Under the pieces are notes generated by a model. It was not told where the DNA came from, made no database searches, and saw nothing but the letters and a program-made list of their open reading frames with translations. Source: Paucimonas lemoignei (GTDB lineage Bacteria > Pseudomonadota > Gammaproteobacteria > Pseudomonadales > Pseudomonadaceae). From it: 64,000 bases of DNA. Each line of letters opens with the position of its first letter. Positions within the stretch are counted from its first letter, which is position 1. The stretch is taken from assembly GCA_900475325.1 (NCBI GenBank), contig LS483371.1:3410001-3474000 (forward strand). Direction: 5' to 3'. Shown one piece after another: positions 33,907-43,634 of this stretch. A program made the position numbers and the translations under genes.

Positions 33907-34824
33907 ATGAGCAAGCGCATCAACTGGAGTGGCGTGTTCCCGGCCGTTACCACTCAATTCAACGACGACTTTTCCATCAACTATGAAAAGACCCACGACG
34001 TCATTTCCAACGTGATTCGCGATGGCGTATCCGGTTTGGTGGTCTGTGGCTCAGTGGGCGAAAACACCTCGCTGACTGCCGAAGAGAAAATCGCGGTCAC
34101 CGAAGTGGCCGTCGACGCCTCCCGTGGTCGGGTGCCGGTCATCTGCGGCGTCGCAGAATTCACCAGCGTCGCCGCCGCCAAAACCGCCAATGCCGTGCGC
34201 AAGGCCGGTGTGGATGGCGTCATGTTGATGCCCGCTCTGGTCTACGGCTCCAAGCCTTTCGAGACCGCCGAGCATTTTCGTTATGTGGCAAGAAATGCCG
34301 ACGTCCCGTTGATGGTCTACAACAACCCGCCCATCTACAAAAACGACGTCACCGCCGAGATCCTGATTTCCCTGGCCGACTGCGACAACGTGGTGTGCTT
34401 CAAGGATTCATCGGGCGACACACGGCGCTTCATCGACGTGCGCAATGAAGTGGGTGACCGCTTCGTATTGTTTGCCGGGCTCGATGACGTGGTGCTGGAA
34501 AGCATCGCCGTGGGTGCCGAAGGCTGGGTCTCGGGGATGTCCAACGTGTTCCCGCAGGAAGGCGAAACCATCTTCCGCCTGGCCAAGGCCGGGCGCTTCG
34601 CCGAGGCCATGGAAATCTACCAGTGGCTGATGCCGATCCTGCACCTGGACGCACGCGCGGACCTGGTGCAGTGCATCAAGCTGTGCGAAGCCATCATGGG
34701 TCGCGGCAGTGCCCTGACCCGCCCACCTCGCCTGGCGCTGCCGGAAGAGGATCGCCTGTTCGTCGAGCGCATCATGGCCAAAGCCCTGGCCAACCGCCCC
34801 ACCCTGCCCGACGTCGGTCTCTGA
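33907..34824 (+). CDS. DapA-family lyase, probable pyrroline-4-hydroxy-2-carboxylate deaminase
   Basis: The 305-residue (beta/alpha)8 Schiff-base enzyme has [20 protein letters not shown], the Tyr in [14 protein letters not shown] and the Schiff-base Lys in [10 protein letters not shown]. In hydroxyproline degradation the family member removes ammonia from pyrroline-4-hydroxy-2-carboxylate to give 2-oxoglutarate semialdehyde, which matches this locus better than lysine biosynthesis. The ATG at 33907 has GCGGAG eight bases upstream; an in-frame GTG at 33898 overlaps that site. The aldehyde dehydrogenase for the product is not in the window. Confidence 0.83.
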   Translation: MSKRINWSGVFPAVTTQFNDDFSINYEKTHDVISNVIRDGVSGLVVCGSVGENTSLTAEEKIAVTEVAVDASRGRVPVICGVAEFTSVAAAKTANAVRKAGVDGVMLMPALVYGSKPFETAEHFRYVARNADVPLMVYNNPPIYKNDVTAEILISLADCDNVVCFKDSSGDTRRFIDVRNEVGDRFVLFAGLDDVVLESIAVGAEGWVSGMSNVFPQEGETIFRLAKAGRFAEAMEIYQWLMPILHLDARADLVQCIKLCEAIMGRGSALTRPPRLALPEEDRLFVERIMAKALANRPTLPDVGL

Positions 34825-34894
34825 GTCACGCCCGGGCCACGCTGATCAGCCTGGCCCGGCTACCTGTCACTGTGTCCACCCAGGAAACGTCATC

Positions 34895-36271
34895 ATGTCT
34901 ACTTCTTCCAACGCGACCACCCCGGCGGGACTCAAGCGTGTCGTGGCTGCGGCCATGGCCGGAACAGTCGCCGAATGGTATGAGTTTTTCCTTTATGGCA
35001 CGGCCTCCGCGCTGGTCTTCGGTCAACTGTTCTTCCGCCAGACCGACAGCCCCATCGATGGCATCATCGCGGCCTTCGCCCTCTATGCCGTGGGCTTTCT
35101 GGCCCGACCGCTCGGAGGCCTGGTCTTCGGTCACTACGGTGACAAGTTCGGCCGTAAACGTCTGTTGCAACTGAGCCTGGTGGTGGTCGGCATCACCACT
35201 TTCCTGATGGGCTGCCTGCCAGGCTTCGCGACCATCGGCTACGCCGCGCCAGTGCTACTCGTGCTGCTGCGTCTGATCCAGGGCTTCGCCTTTGGCGGCG
35301 AATGGGGCGGTGCAATTCTGCTGGTGTCTGAACATTGCCCGGACAACCGACGCGGCTTCTGGGCCAGCTGGCCACAAGCGGGTGTCCCTGCGGGCAACCT
35401 GATCGCGACCGTCGCATTACTGGCGCTCTCCACCGGGCTGTCCGAGGAGCAATTCCTCGCCTGGGGCTGGCGTGTGGCGTTCTGGCTGTCGGCAATCGTG
35501 GTGTTGATCGGCTACTGGATCCGCAGCAGCGTCGATGATGCCCCCATCTTCAAGGAAGCTCAGGCACGTCAGGCATTGATTCAATCCGAGCAACTGGGTG
35601 TGGTTGAGGTGCTGCGACACCACTGGCGTTCCGTGCTGGTGGGGATTGGCGCGCGGTTTGCCGAAAATATCCTGTATTACACCGTGGTGACGTTCTCCAT
35701 CACCTACCTCAAGCTGGTGGTGCACAAAGACACCTCGCAGATTCTGCTGCTGATGTTCGGCGCGCACTTCCTGCACTTTTTCATGATCCCGCTGATGGGT
35801 TATCTGTCCGATCTTGTCGGCCGTAAACCGGTGTACCTGACGGGCGCGGTGCTCACGGCGTTCTGGGGGTTTGTCGGCTTCCCGATGATGGACACGGGCA
35901 ACAACTGGCTGATCATGGCCGCCATTACACTGGGCCTGGCCATCGAGTCCATGACCTACGCGCCCTACTCGGCGCTGATGGCCGAAATGTTCCCGACCCA
36001 CGTGCGCTACACCGCACTGTCGCTGTGTTATCAGGTAGCGCCGATCTTCGCGGGTTCGCTTGCGCCGTTGATCGCGATCACCTTGCTGAACAAATACAAC
36101 AGCTCCACACCCATTGCCTGGTACCTGGTGGGTGCGGCGTTGATCTCGATTGTTGCCGTCGGCCTGACCCGGGAAACCCGGGGCAAGTCGCTGCATACAG
36201 TTGACGCAGAGGCCGCTCTGCGCGTGGCAGCCAGCGAGAATGCTGCGGTATCACGCAGCAAACTGGCCTGA
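34895..36271 (+). CDS. MFS transporter of the metabolite:H+ symporter (MHS) family
   Basis: The 458-residue, 12-segment inner-membrane symporter has the MHS hallmarks [40 protein letters not shown] and [19 protein letters not shown]. Relatives include ProP and dicarboxylate or shikimate carriers. As the last gene of the hydroxyproline locus it is probably a second importer for hydroxyproline or a related betaine or imino acid. AGGAAA lies upstream of the ATG, and a strong terminator follows. Confidence 0.88.
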   Translation: MSTSSNATTPAGLKRVVAAAMAGTVAEWYEFFLYGTASALVFGQLFFRQTDSPIDGIIAAFALYAVGFLARPLGGLVFGHYGDKFGRKRLLQLSLVVVGITTFLMGCLPGFATIGYAAPVLLVLLRLIQGFAFGGEWGGAILLVSEHCPDNRRGFWASWPQAGVPAGNLIATVALLALSTGLSEEQFLAWGWRVAFWLSAIVVLIGYWIRSSVDDAPIFKEAQARQALIQSEQLGVVEVLRHHWRSVLVGIGARFAENILYYTVVTFSITYLKLVVHKDTSQILLLMFGAHFLHFFMIPLMGYLSDLVGRKPVYLTGAVLTAFWGFVGFPMMDTGNNWLIMAAITLGLAIESMTYAPYSALMAEMFPTHVRYTALSLCYQVAPIFAGSLAPLIAITLLNKYNSSTPIAWYLVGAALISIVAVGLTRETRGKSLHTVDAEAALRVAASENAAVSRSKLA

Positions 36272-36286
36272 ACAAGCCCTGAAGAT

Positions 36287-36318
36287 AAAACGGGCAGTGT
36301 CTCTACGCTGCCCGTTTT
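36287..36318. terminator. Bidirectional rho-independent terminator
   Basis: AAAACGGGCAG and CTGCCCGTTTT form an 11-bp stem with a ten-base loop between the convergent MHS transporter gene and mesD. The A and T runs on the two sides allow termination in both directions. Confidence 0.85.
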
Positions 36319-36343
36319 GTCTTCAGGTGAAATTTGCCATCGA

Positions 36344-37381
36344 TCAAAAACACTCGTTCAAGAGTTCTCTACGCACGATTTCCGCCCCCGCAGTTAACGC
36401 GTGCAGCTTGCCGCTGGCGACTCGACGTGGCAAAGGCGCCATGCCGCAGTTGGTGCAGGGGTAAAGTTTGTCGGCATCGACAAACTGGAGTGCCTTTCTC
36501 AGGGTATTGGCGACTTCCTCGGGCGTCTCGATGGTATGGCTCGCCACGTCAATGGCGCCGACCATCACTTTCTTACCCCGAATCAGTTCAAGCAGATCCA
36601 TAGGGACGTGAGAGTTGTGACATTCCAGCGAGATGATGTCGATACTGGATTTTTGCAGCTTGGGGAAGGCTTCCTCGTACTGTCGCCACTCTGAACCCAG
36701 GGTCTTTTTCCAGTCGGTGTTCGCTTTGATGCCGTAGCCATAGCAAATATGCACCGCTGTTTCGCATTTCAGTCCTTCAATCGCCCGTTCCAGCGTGGCA
36801 ACACCCCACTCGTTCACCTCATCACAAAACACGTTAAATGCAGGCTCGTCGAATTGAATAATATCGACCCCGGCAGCCTCCAGCTCTTTGGCTTCCTGAT
36901 TGAGAATCGTGGCAAATTCCCAGGCCAGTTTTTCACGGCTTTTGTAATGAGCATCGTAGAGGGTATCAATCATCGTCATTGGGCCTGGCAGCGCCCACTT
37001 GATTGGCTGCCCGGTTTGCTGACGGAGAAACTTGGCGTCTTCAACAAAAACCGGCTTTCGACGGGCGACAGCCCCCACTACCGTTGGCACGCTCGCATCG
37101 TAACGATCACGGATTCTAACGGTCTCACGCTGTTCAAAATCGACGCCGTCGAGGTGCTCGATAAACGTCGTCACGAAATGCTGGCGAGTTTGTTCACCGT
37201 CACTGACGATATCGATACCGGCCAGTTGTTGTTGCTGCAGAGACAAACGCAACGCGTCTTGCTTACCTTCAATCAGTTCGTCACCTTGCAACTTCCAGGG
37301 TGACCAAAGCGTCTCAGGCTGGGCAAGCCAGGAGGGTTTAGGCAAGCTGCCAGCCGTCGATGTAGGCAATAGTTTTTTCAT
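36344..37381 (-). CDS. mesD: Core methionine synthase MesD
   Basis: The 345-residue protein corresponds to the C-terminal catalytic half of cobalamin-independent methionine synthase MetE, without the N-terminal half. It starts MKKLLPTSTAGSLPKPSWLA. Zinc/homocysteine-site residues appear in VHICYG, SLECHN and CTNCGM, and DIIQFDEPAFN is the core DEPA motif. Pairing with a DUF1852 gene immediately upstream identifies the folate-independent MesD type, which makes methionine from homocysteine with an unknown methyl donor and needs MesX and oxygen. mesX lies 25 bases upstream in the same direction. Confidence 0.87.
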   Translation of the reverse strand: MKKLLPTSTAGSLPKPSWLAQPETLWSPWKLQGDELIEGKQDALRLSLQQQQLAGIDIVSDGEQTRQHFVTTFIEHLDGVDFEQRETVRIRDRYDASVPTVVGAVARRKPVFVEDAKFLRQQTGQPIKWALPGPMTMIDTLYDAHYKSREKLAWEFATILNQEAKELEAAGVDIIQFDEPAFNVFCDEVNEWGVATLERAIEGLKCETAVHICYGYGIKANTDWKKTLGSEWRQYEEAFPKLQKSSIDIISLECHNSHVPMDLLELIRGKKVMVGAIDVASHTIETPEEVANTLRKALQFVDADKLYPCTNCGMAPLPRRVASGKLHALTAGAEIVRRELLNECF

Positions 37382-37406
37382 GAGAATGACCTTGGTAGTT
37401 TAATTA

Positions 37407-38390
37407 TCAAAAAGCGCAACTAACGGACCACTGCTCAAGAACGGCCTGGTAAGGTTTGATGAAGTGTTCTTCAACGAACTTTCCTTGCTCAACCGCTAAC
37501 CGACTGCGTTCATGGCGGTCGTACACAATTCGGGTCAGCGAGTAATCCTGATTGTTCAGGCTGGGCTGGTAGGATTTGCCGGCCACTGAGTTTGCGTTAT
37601 AGATCTCAGGCCGATAAATCTTCTGGAACGTATCCATAGTGCTGATGGTGCCAATAAGCTCAAGCGCGGTGTAATCACCCAGCAAATCGCCTGAGAAATA
37701 AAAGGCGAGCGGCGCGGCGCTGTTCGGCGGCATGAAATACCGAACCTTCAAGCCCATCTTCTCGAAATACGCATCCGTCAGCGAGTATTCATCCTGCTGG
37801 TACTCAAACCCCAGCACAGGATGCTGATGCTCAGTGCGCTGGTAGGTTCTGGTGCTCGACACACTCAGGCAGATAACCGGCGGCTTCTCGAAATGGTCTT
37901 TGTAGGCAGGCGAATGAACGAAGCACTTGAATAGCTTTCCGTGCAACGATCCAAAATCTTCGGGCGTACTGAACTGCGACAAGTGCTTGTTATGCTCTTG
38001 CAACCGCACACTGAAGTCATAATCTCGCACGTAAGACGAGAAGTTATTTCCGACAATACCGTTGATGCGCTCATTGGTTGTTCGATCAATAATCGTTGCT
38101 TTCAACACTTCAATTAGCGGGATGGCATCCTCCCCGCCTTCACCATCAATGGTCAGCTCAGCGGAGATGATCTCCAGCTCGACTGTGTAACGATCACTTG
38201 TAGGGTTATCCCAGTGCGCCAAGGCGTTGTAGCGGTTGTTGATCATGGTCAACGTGTTGCGCAAATTCTCCTGGCGACTTTCCCCTCTGGCCAGATTGGC
38301 AAAGTTAGTCGTGATGCGCGTCGTAGGTGATGGAGAGTAGTGCTCATCAAAACAAATGCTTTTGATAGCAAATGTGAATTCATTTTTCAT
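37407..38390 (-). CDS. mesX: MesX (DUF1852), partner of MesD
   Basis: The 327-residue protein matches DUF1852: MKNEFTFAIKSICFDEHYSP at the start, TTNFANLARGESRQENLRNT, NDRYNALAHWDNP-like NNRYNALAHWDNPTSDRYTV, and a YQAVLEQWSVSCAF end. DUF1852 proteins (MesX) are required together with MesD for methionine synthesis in aerobic bacteria; their precise chemistry is not established. It is the first gene of the mesX-mesD unit, and a strong stem-loop lies in its leader at 38420-38450. Confidence 0.85.
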   Translation of the reverse strand: MKNEFTFAIKSICFDEHYSPSPTTRITTNFANLARGESRQENLRNTLTMINNRYNALAHWDNPTSDRYTVELEIISAELTIDGEGGEDAIPLIEVLKATIIDRTTNERINGIVGNNFSSYVRDYDFSVRLQEHNKHLSQFSTPEDFGSLHGKLFKCFVHSPAYKDHFEKPPVICLSVSSTRTYQRTEHQHPVLGFEYQQDEYSLTDAYFEKMGLKVRYFMPPNSAAPLAFYFSGDLLGDYTALELIGTISTMDTFQKIYRPEIYNANSVAGKSYQPSLNNQDYSLTRIVYDRHERSRLAVEQGKFVEEHFIKPYQAVLEQWSVSCAF

Positions 38391-38419
38391 CTTGGCCTGG
38401 CACCCTGTTTTCGAAGCAA

Positions 38420-38450
38420 AGCTGAACTGGGCTTTTCGCCCTTTTCAGCT
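38420..38450 (-). promoter_or_regulatory. Stem-loop in the mesX leader
   Basis: AGCTGAA and TTCAGCT form an outer 7-bp stem, a 2x2 internal loop follows, and GGGC/GCCC close an inner stem over a five-base loop. It is located 30-60 bases upstream of the mesX start. A further TTCACG-N22-CGTGAA inverted repeat is at 38470-38503. No known methionine-related riboswitch was recognised; a regulator site or attenuator is possible. Confidence 0.5.
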
Positions 38451-38674
38451 ATGACCAACGTTCTGTTTCTTCACGCAGTGGCCGTTGTTCTGCCGTTCGT
38501 GAAGAGCTGCGCGCATTCTAGGTCGGGCGACCACATGAGCAAAAACGATTTGATTTCAATTAAACATTAGCGAAGCTCATGATGATGAGCATGGGCGTCG
38601 GATTGAAATGTCCGCTTTCGATCCAGCGATGAAACGCTACAATCTCGGCAAATCGAGTAATCCAAAGGTGCAAA

Positions 38675-39412
38675 GTGGAGTTCAAACGAGACAGGTTCAA
38701 CGGCATCATTATCGACGCTGCTTCGCTGCCGGAAGACCCGCAAGCGTTATGTGATGCTGTCGAGACGTTAGTGGCCCTTATCGAGCACGAACGCCTGGCT
38801 CTGGCCTGGGTCACCCTGCCGATCAGCAACGCACAAGCTATTCCAGTCTTCACCGCGAGCGGTTTCTGCTTCCATAGCTGTCTCACCGATCAGTTGACCC
38901 TGGTGCGCCGCCACTCAGATCAGGCATTCGTGCCCTTCATACCCACGCACACCGTGGGAGCGGGCGCCATTGTCATTAACGATGCCGGAGAACTCCTGGT
39001 CATAAGAGAGCGAGGCACTAGCGGGTTCAAGCTACCGGGGGGCCACGTGGACCCAGCTGAGCGAATTCAGGATTCGATCGTGCGCGAGGTGCTGGAGGAA
39101 ACGGGTATCGAAGTGAAGTGTGATTCCATCGTCGCGTTTACCACCAAACACCCCTACCAATTTGGCAAATCAAACATTCACTTCATTTTTCGAATGACAG
39201 CCCTGACGCAGCGTATCAACGTACAGGACACCGACGAGATCGAAGAAGCAAAATGGGTAGCGCTGCACGCCTACTTGGAAGACTCCGGAAACAGCCTGTC
39301 CAACCGGCAACTGGTCAGCGATGTAGCCTTCAGCCAAGGGCTCGTCAGTACCGAATATTCCGGGAACACTGGCGCTCACAAAAAGCAGGAGTTTTTCACG
39401 GCGGCTTCTTGA
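38675..39412 (+). CDS. Nudix hydrolase with NUDT6-like N-terminal domain
   Basis: The 245-residue protein has an N-terminal GNAT-like pre-Nudix domain at about residues 1-90 (LAWVTLPISNAQAIPVFTAS, GFCFHSC) and a Nudix domain at about 95-215. The Nudix box starts in PGGHVDPAERIQDSIVREVL and ends EETGI, with the metal-binding glutamates intact. It would hydrolyse a nucleoside diphosphate derivative; the substrate is unknown. It starts with GTG at 38675 after an AAAGG site. It is a monocistronic gene. Confidence 0.85.
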   Translation: MEFKRDRFNGIIIDAASLPEDPQALCDAVETLVALIEHERLALAWVTLPISNAQAIPVFTASGFCFHSCLTDQLTLVRRHSDQAFVPFIPTHTVGAGAIVINDAGELLVIRERGTSGFKLPGGHVDPAERIQDSIVREVLEETGIEVKCDSIVAFTTKHPYQFGKSNIHFIFRMTALTQRINVQDTDEIEEAKWVALHAYLEDSGNSLSNRQLVSDVAFSQGLVSTEYSGNTGAHKKQEFFTAAS

Positions 39413-39734
39413 GCGATCCAAAAAGGCGCCGGTAAGTACGCGTCCAGTCATCATGTTCTGCGTGTTATGTGCAAGTAATGACTTGATCACCCCTGCCCGG
39501 CAGCGCCGAGGCAAGAAGCTTGATTGACCGGGTCCGGCCAGTAGTGGCCGTTCACAAATAGCCATCGGCCAAATCGCGATTTATGGCACGCAGACGAGGG
39601 GCCGATGCCATAGCGCCCAATTGGGCAAGTCAGACCGCTCCCCCATGAATAGCGCGCCCGACACTGTGCCTGTCACCGCTTGCTTAACGCGAACACCATC
39701 GCGACCAACCGGCAGAATCAGCTAACGCCAGCGC
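39413..39734. other. Intergenic region of 322 bases, nothing recognised
   Basis: The region lies between the convergent Nudix and LysR genes. Short frames in it have no ribosome sites or family signatures. The only symmetry noted is CCCAATTGGG near 39628. No terminator with a T run was clear. Confidence 0.5.
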
Positions 39735-40628
39735 TTACATCCGGTGATGTTCCAATAAGAAATCCACGAACAGCCGCACTCTTGCCGGCATTGCCGAGCC
39801 ACCGACGAACACCGCATGAATCGGTTCTTCGTCGCCGGGGTTCCAGGGTTCCAGCAACGGGATAAGGTCGCCGCGCTGCAGATCCTCGCTCACGCTGAAC
39901 TCCCCGATACGCGCAATGCCGGCGCCTACTCGCGCGAATTGGGCCAGCGCTTCACCACTGCTGCATTCGAGGTTACCGCTGATCTTCAGGGAAAACTCTT
40001 TCCCGTCGCGGATGAACGGCCAGTTGGGTTCGGCACGCCGGAAGTTGAAGCGTAGGCAGTTGTGCCGCAGCAGGTCTTCCGGCTCCTGAGGGGTGCCGTG
40101 GCGCTGCAGGTACTCGGGCGATGCCACCACTATCTGGCCGGTGACGCCAATCCTGCGCGCGGTCAGCGGGCTATCCGGCAAATGGCCAAAGCGTACCGCC
40201 ACGTCGGCCTGACCGCTGAGAATGTCGACCACTTCGTCGCTGAGGGTGAGGTCTACGACGATGTTCGGGTAGCGTGCGCTGAAGGCGGCCACCAAAGGAA
40301 CGATGGCCAGGCGTCCGTGACCAAGGGCGGCGCTTACCCGCAATCGGCCCCTGGGTACGCCCTGGTCGGCGATGGATTCTTCGACTTCGGCCATGTCGGC
40401 AAGGATCCGCCGGGCGCCGCGCAGGAACGCCTCGCCCTCGGCAGTGAAGTTGATCGCTCGAGTGGTACGCAACAGCAGACGGGCACCAAGACGGCGCTCG
40501 GTGCGCGCGATGATCCGACTGACCGCCGAAGGCGTCAGCCCCAAGGCACGCGCGGCGGCCGACAGGCTGCCTTGCAGCGCCACAGTGGTGAATACTTCCA
40601 TTTCACCTGACCTGCCGTTGAAGTCCAT
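39735..40628 (-). CDS. LysR-family transcriptional regulator
   Basis: The 297-residue regulator has a helix-turn-helix with SLSAAARALGLTPSAVSRII, then LGARLLLRTTRAINFTAEGE. The effector domain from about residue 93 begins GRLRVSAALGHGRLAIVPLV. It is divergent from the MFS transporter at 40723 with a 94-base spacer, and probably controls it. Confidence 0.9.
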   Translation of the reverse strand: MDFNGRSGEMEVFTTVALQGSLSAAARALGLTPSAVSRIIARTERRLGARLLLRTTRAINFTAEGEAFLRGARRILADMAEVEESIADQGVPRGRLRVSAALGHGRLAIVPLVAAFSARYPNIVVDLTLSDEVVDILSGQADVAVRFGHLPDSPLTARRIGVTGQIVVASPEYLQRHGTPQEPEDLLRHNCLRFNFRRAEPNWPFIRDGKEFSLKISGNLECSSGEALAQFARVGAGIARIGEFSVSEDLQRGDLIPLLEPWNPGDEEPIHAVFVGGSAMPARVRLFVDFLLEHHRM

Positions 40629-40722
40629 TTGTGCTCCTTACGCAAAGGTGATTGCCAGAAATGCTATCTACCGCCTCAAAGCCCTGGATCGTAGCATTGG
40701 CGGCACAGATAAGGAGCCCTCT

Positions 40723-41895
40723 ATGCGTATCAATCCCCCCCTGATTGCACTTGCCATTGGTGCCTTCGGCATCGGCGTTACCGAGTTCGCCCCCATGGGC
40801 ATGTTGCCGGGCATCGCTGCGGATCTCGGCGTTTCGATTCCCGCGGCAGGTCTATTGGTCAGTGCTTATGCCTTGGGCGTACTGCTCGGCGCGCCGCTGA
40901 TGACCCTGACCACCGGCAAGATACCCCGGCGCTATTTGCTGATCGGACTGATGGCGATTTTCACCCTGGGTAATTTGATGTCAGCCATGGCAACTGATTA
41001 CTACAGCCTCATGGTCGCCAGGGTGGTGACCTCACTGAACCACGGTGCATTCTTTGGCGTTGGCTCTATCGTCGCCGCCAGCGTGGTGGCTCCGGAGAAA
41101 CGCGCCGGGGCGGTTGCCGCCATGTTCATGGGCCTGACCCTGGCGACCATCGGTGGTGTGCCATTGGCCGCCTGGTTTGGCGAAACGCTCGGCTGGCGCA
41201 CCGCATTCTGGGGCATTACCGGACTCGGCGTGCTGGCGATGGCCGCATTGTGGTTCGCGCTGCCCAACCTGCCGGCACCGAAAAGCGCCGGTGTAATGGC
41301 CGAAATTCGGGTGCTTAGCCGTGGTCCGGTGCTGGGGGCATTAGCCCTGACCGTAGTCGGCTCGGGTGCAATGTTTACCGTCTTTACCTACATCGCGCCG
41401 ATCCTCAGCAGCGAGACCCACGCGTCTACCGCCTACATCACCGCCATGCTGGTGCTGTTCGGTGTCGGTCTGACGCTAGGCAACATCTGGGGCGGCAAAG
41501 CCGCTGACCGCTCGATAGATCGCACCCTGATCGTTTCGCTCAGCGTGCTGATTCTCGTCTTGCTGGCGTTCACCGTACTGATGCGTTGGCCGCTGCCGGC
41601 AGCCGTTGCGATTCTGATATGGGGTATCGCCAGCTTCGCTCTGGTGCCGCCGCTACAGATGCGCGTCATGGACGCTGCCAAGGACGCACCCAACCTGGCC
41701 TCGGCGGTGAATATCGGCGCCTTCAACCTAGGTAACGCAATCGGGGCTGCGCTGGGCGGGGCGGTGATCAATGCCGGGCTGGGTTATCCGGCGATTTCCT
41801 TGGCCGGAGCAGCAATGGCGGGGCTGGGGCTGCTGATGGTGTTGGCTTTCGTCTGGCGCTCCAGAACGGCTGCGGCTGCGGCTGCGGTGGTGTGA
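40723..41895 (+). CDS. MFS transporter, DHA1 (AraJ/YdhP-like) drug or sugar exporter
   Basis: The 390-residue, 12-segment membrane protein has GIGVTEFAPMGMLPGIAADL near the start, a signature of the AraJ/YdhP group, followed by GAPLMTLTTGKIPRRYLLIG and a C-terminal Ala-rich tail produced by a short GCTGCG repeat. Such proteins export small molecules by proton antiport. The ATG at 40723 has AAGGAG six bases upstream; an in-frame extension back to 40372 runs through the divergent LysR gene and is rejected. Confidence 0.87.
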   Translation: MRINPPLIALAIGAFGIGVTEFAPMGMLPGIAADLGVSIPAAGLLVSAYALGVLLGAPLMTLTTGKIPRRYLLIGLMAIFTLGNLMSAMATDYYSLMVARVVTSLNHGAFFGVGSIVAASVVAPEKRAGAVAAMFMGLTLATIGGVPLAAWFGETLGWRTAFWGITGLGVLAMAALWFALPNLPAPKSAGVMAEIRVLSRGPVLGALALTVVGSGAMFTVFTYIAPILSSETHASTAYITAMLVLFGVGLTLGNIWGGKAADRSIDRTLIVSLSVLILVLLAFTVLMRWPLPAAVAILIWGIASFALVPPLQMRVMDAAKDAPNLASAVNIGAFNLGNAIGAALGGAVINAGLGYPAISLAGAAMAGLGLLMVLAFVWRSRTAAAAAAVV

Positions 41896-41943
41896 CGATA
41901 GGATGAGGGGCTGTCAGTAGCCATGATGAGTGACGGCTTTTGG

Positions 41944-42557
41944 CTAAGCGGGTCTGCGGTACATACCTAGATAAGCCGTCAACAGTAGCGTTGCCTGCTG
42001 TTCGAGGCAGGTTTCGAAAAGCGGTGGCACGTAGCCTTCGAGCAGAGCTCGCACCGTTCCGCCGAGGGCGGTGAGCGAAACAGTGGCGATCAATGTCGGG
42101 TCTTCAAAATCTGCGTCCGGTGCGCTCGCCAACATGGAAGCAGTGGCCGTCACCATTCGGGTATTGATACGGGCAGCTGCGCAGCAATCGCATAAAGCGC
42201 CTTGGAGATGGATGTATCACGCAGTTTTGCAGCAAGGTATGCCGAAACCAGCTCCGATGCCATCTCGGCAACCGGCTTGCCCCGGCATTGTTCGCAAGTC
42301 CGCGCCACCGTTTCGGCGACTTCCAGCAAGTGTTTTTCAAGCACGGCAGCAAGCAATGCATCGCGGTTTGGATAGTACTGATAGACACTGCCCACGGACA
42401 TTCCAGCACGCTCGGCGACGCGGGTCGTCGTGCAGCGGACAAGACCATGCTGGGTCAAAACCTGAAGGGTTGCCGTGTGAAGAGCATCAACGGTCGCCAT
42501 GGAACGGGCCTGAACCGCTGATTTTCTTGGCTTTAAAGACACTTTTAGGTTGTTCAT
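41944..42557 (-). pseudogene. TetR-family repressor disrupted by a frameshift
   Basis: The N-terminal 135 residues (42150-42557) contain an intact TetR helix-turn-helix (RCTTTRVAERAGMSVGSVYQ, then YYPNRDALLAAVL). They run into the ligand domain and stop soon after ALYAIAAQLP. The remaining C-terminal part continues in another frame at 41944-42156 (MVTATASMLASAPDADFEDP onward). Total length of 614 bases is not a multiple of three, so one base is missing, or two are extra, near 42155-42175. Joined, it would be a normal protein of about 200 residues. It is either a real loss of function or a sequencing error. Confidence 0.75.
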
Positions 42558-42577
42558 GGAATGCGAATTCTAAAACC

Positions 42578-42591
42578 TGAAGGATCCTTCA
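42578..42591. promoter_or_regulatory. Perfect palindrome TGAAGGATCCTTCA, probable TetR operator
   Basis: This 14-base perfect palindrome lies between the tetR pseudogene (start 42557) and the divergent aldo/keto reductase gene (start 42630). It is the expected operator of the disrupted repressor. Confidence 0.65.
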
Positions 42592-42629
42592 TATCATAGT
42601 TCTCCTCAAATGAACCGAGAACCATCGAT

Positions 42630-43496
42630 ATGGCTGGGTTAGATGAAAGTGGCACTTTCATTCTTGGCGACCGCACACTCAAGCGTCTAGGCTACGGCGC
42701 AATGCAGTTGGCTGGTCCGGGCGTGTTCGGCCCTCCCAAGGATCGTAATGCGGCTCTGGCAGTACTGCGCGAGGCCGTTGAATCGGGTGTGAACCACATA
42801 GACACCAGCGACTTCTACGGACCGCACATAACCAATCAGATTATCCGAGAGGCCCTGCATCCCTATCAGGACGATCTGACAATAGTGACCAAGATCGGCG
42901 CCCGCTGTGGCGACGATGGCGCCTGGCTCGCGGCTGGCTCAAAAGCAGAGCTGACCCAGGCAGTGCAAGACAATCTGCGCAACTTGGGTTTGGACGTTCT
43001 GGATGTCGTCAATTTTCGGGCGATGCACAACGCAATGGGGCCCGGCGAAGGATCAATCGAAGCTTCACTGACAGCTGTGGCGGAGCTGCAACAGCAAGGC
43101 CTGATCCGCCATATAGGGATTAGCAACGTCACACCGACCCAAGTGGCCCAGGCACGTAAAATCGTTGATGTCGTGTGCGTGCAGAATTTGTACAACATCG
43201 CTCATCAGCACGACAACGCCATGATCGACGAGTTGGCCCTGGATGGCATTGCTTACGTGCCGTTCTTCCCTCTGGGCGGTTTCACCCCTATCCAGTCCAC
43301 TGCACTGTCTAGCGTTGCGCAGCGACTCGGAGTAACGCCCAAGCAACTGGCCCTGGCATGGCTACTGCGTCGTTCACCCAATATTCTATTGATCCCGGGG
43401 ACGTCGTCATTAGCCCACTTGCGCGAAAACCTCGCTGTGGCCGATCTTCATCTGCGAGATGAGACGCTGGCAGAACTGAATGCAATCGCGGACTGA
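42630..43496 (+). CDS. Aldo/keto reductase
   Basis: The 288-residue (beta/alpha)8 NADPH-dependent oxidoreductase has Asp and Tyr of the active site in HIDTSDFYGPH (about residues 54-60) and Lys in IVTKIGAR (about 86). Where the fourth residue, usually His, is expected, VVNFRAMHNAM is seen. HIGISNV and the C-terminal NILLIPGTSSLAHLRENL coenzyme segment are present. It belongs to the bacterial subgroup related to YdbC/Tas. It is divergent from a frameshifted TetR gene, so it may be expressed constitutively. Confidence 0.85.
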   Translation: MAGLDESGTFILGDRTLKRLGYGAMQLAGPGVFGPPKDRNAALAVLREAVESGVNHIDTSDFYGPHITNQIIREALHPYQDDLTIVTKIGARCGDDGAWLAAGSKAELTQAVQDNLRNLGLDVLDVVNFRAMHNAMGPGEGSIEASLTAVAELQQQGLIRHIGISNVTPTQVAQARKIVDVVCVQNLYNIAHQHDNAMIDELALDGIAYVPFFPLGGFTPIQSTALSSVAQRLGVTPKQLALAWLLRRSPNILLIPGTSSLAHLRENLAVADLHLRDETLAELNAIAD

Positions 43497-43634
43497 CTCT
43501 GATGCCAACAGTGGAGACGGTCAGTACAGCTGCTGATCAGGTTAGCGATGCCTGAAAGAGAGCGGCGGCTATACCCTGTCGCCACTCCCACACGCCTGAC
43601 CCTATGACTTTATTAGTCGAGCCGGGCCAAGTCG

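Noticed and set aside
33907..34824. Lysine-pathway dihydrodipicolinate synthase
   Set aside because: Context with epimerase, D-hydroxyproline dehydrogenase and aconitase X favours the hydroxyproline deaminase member of the same family.
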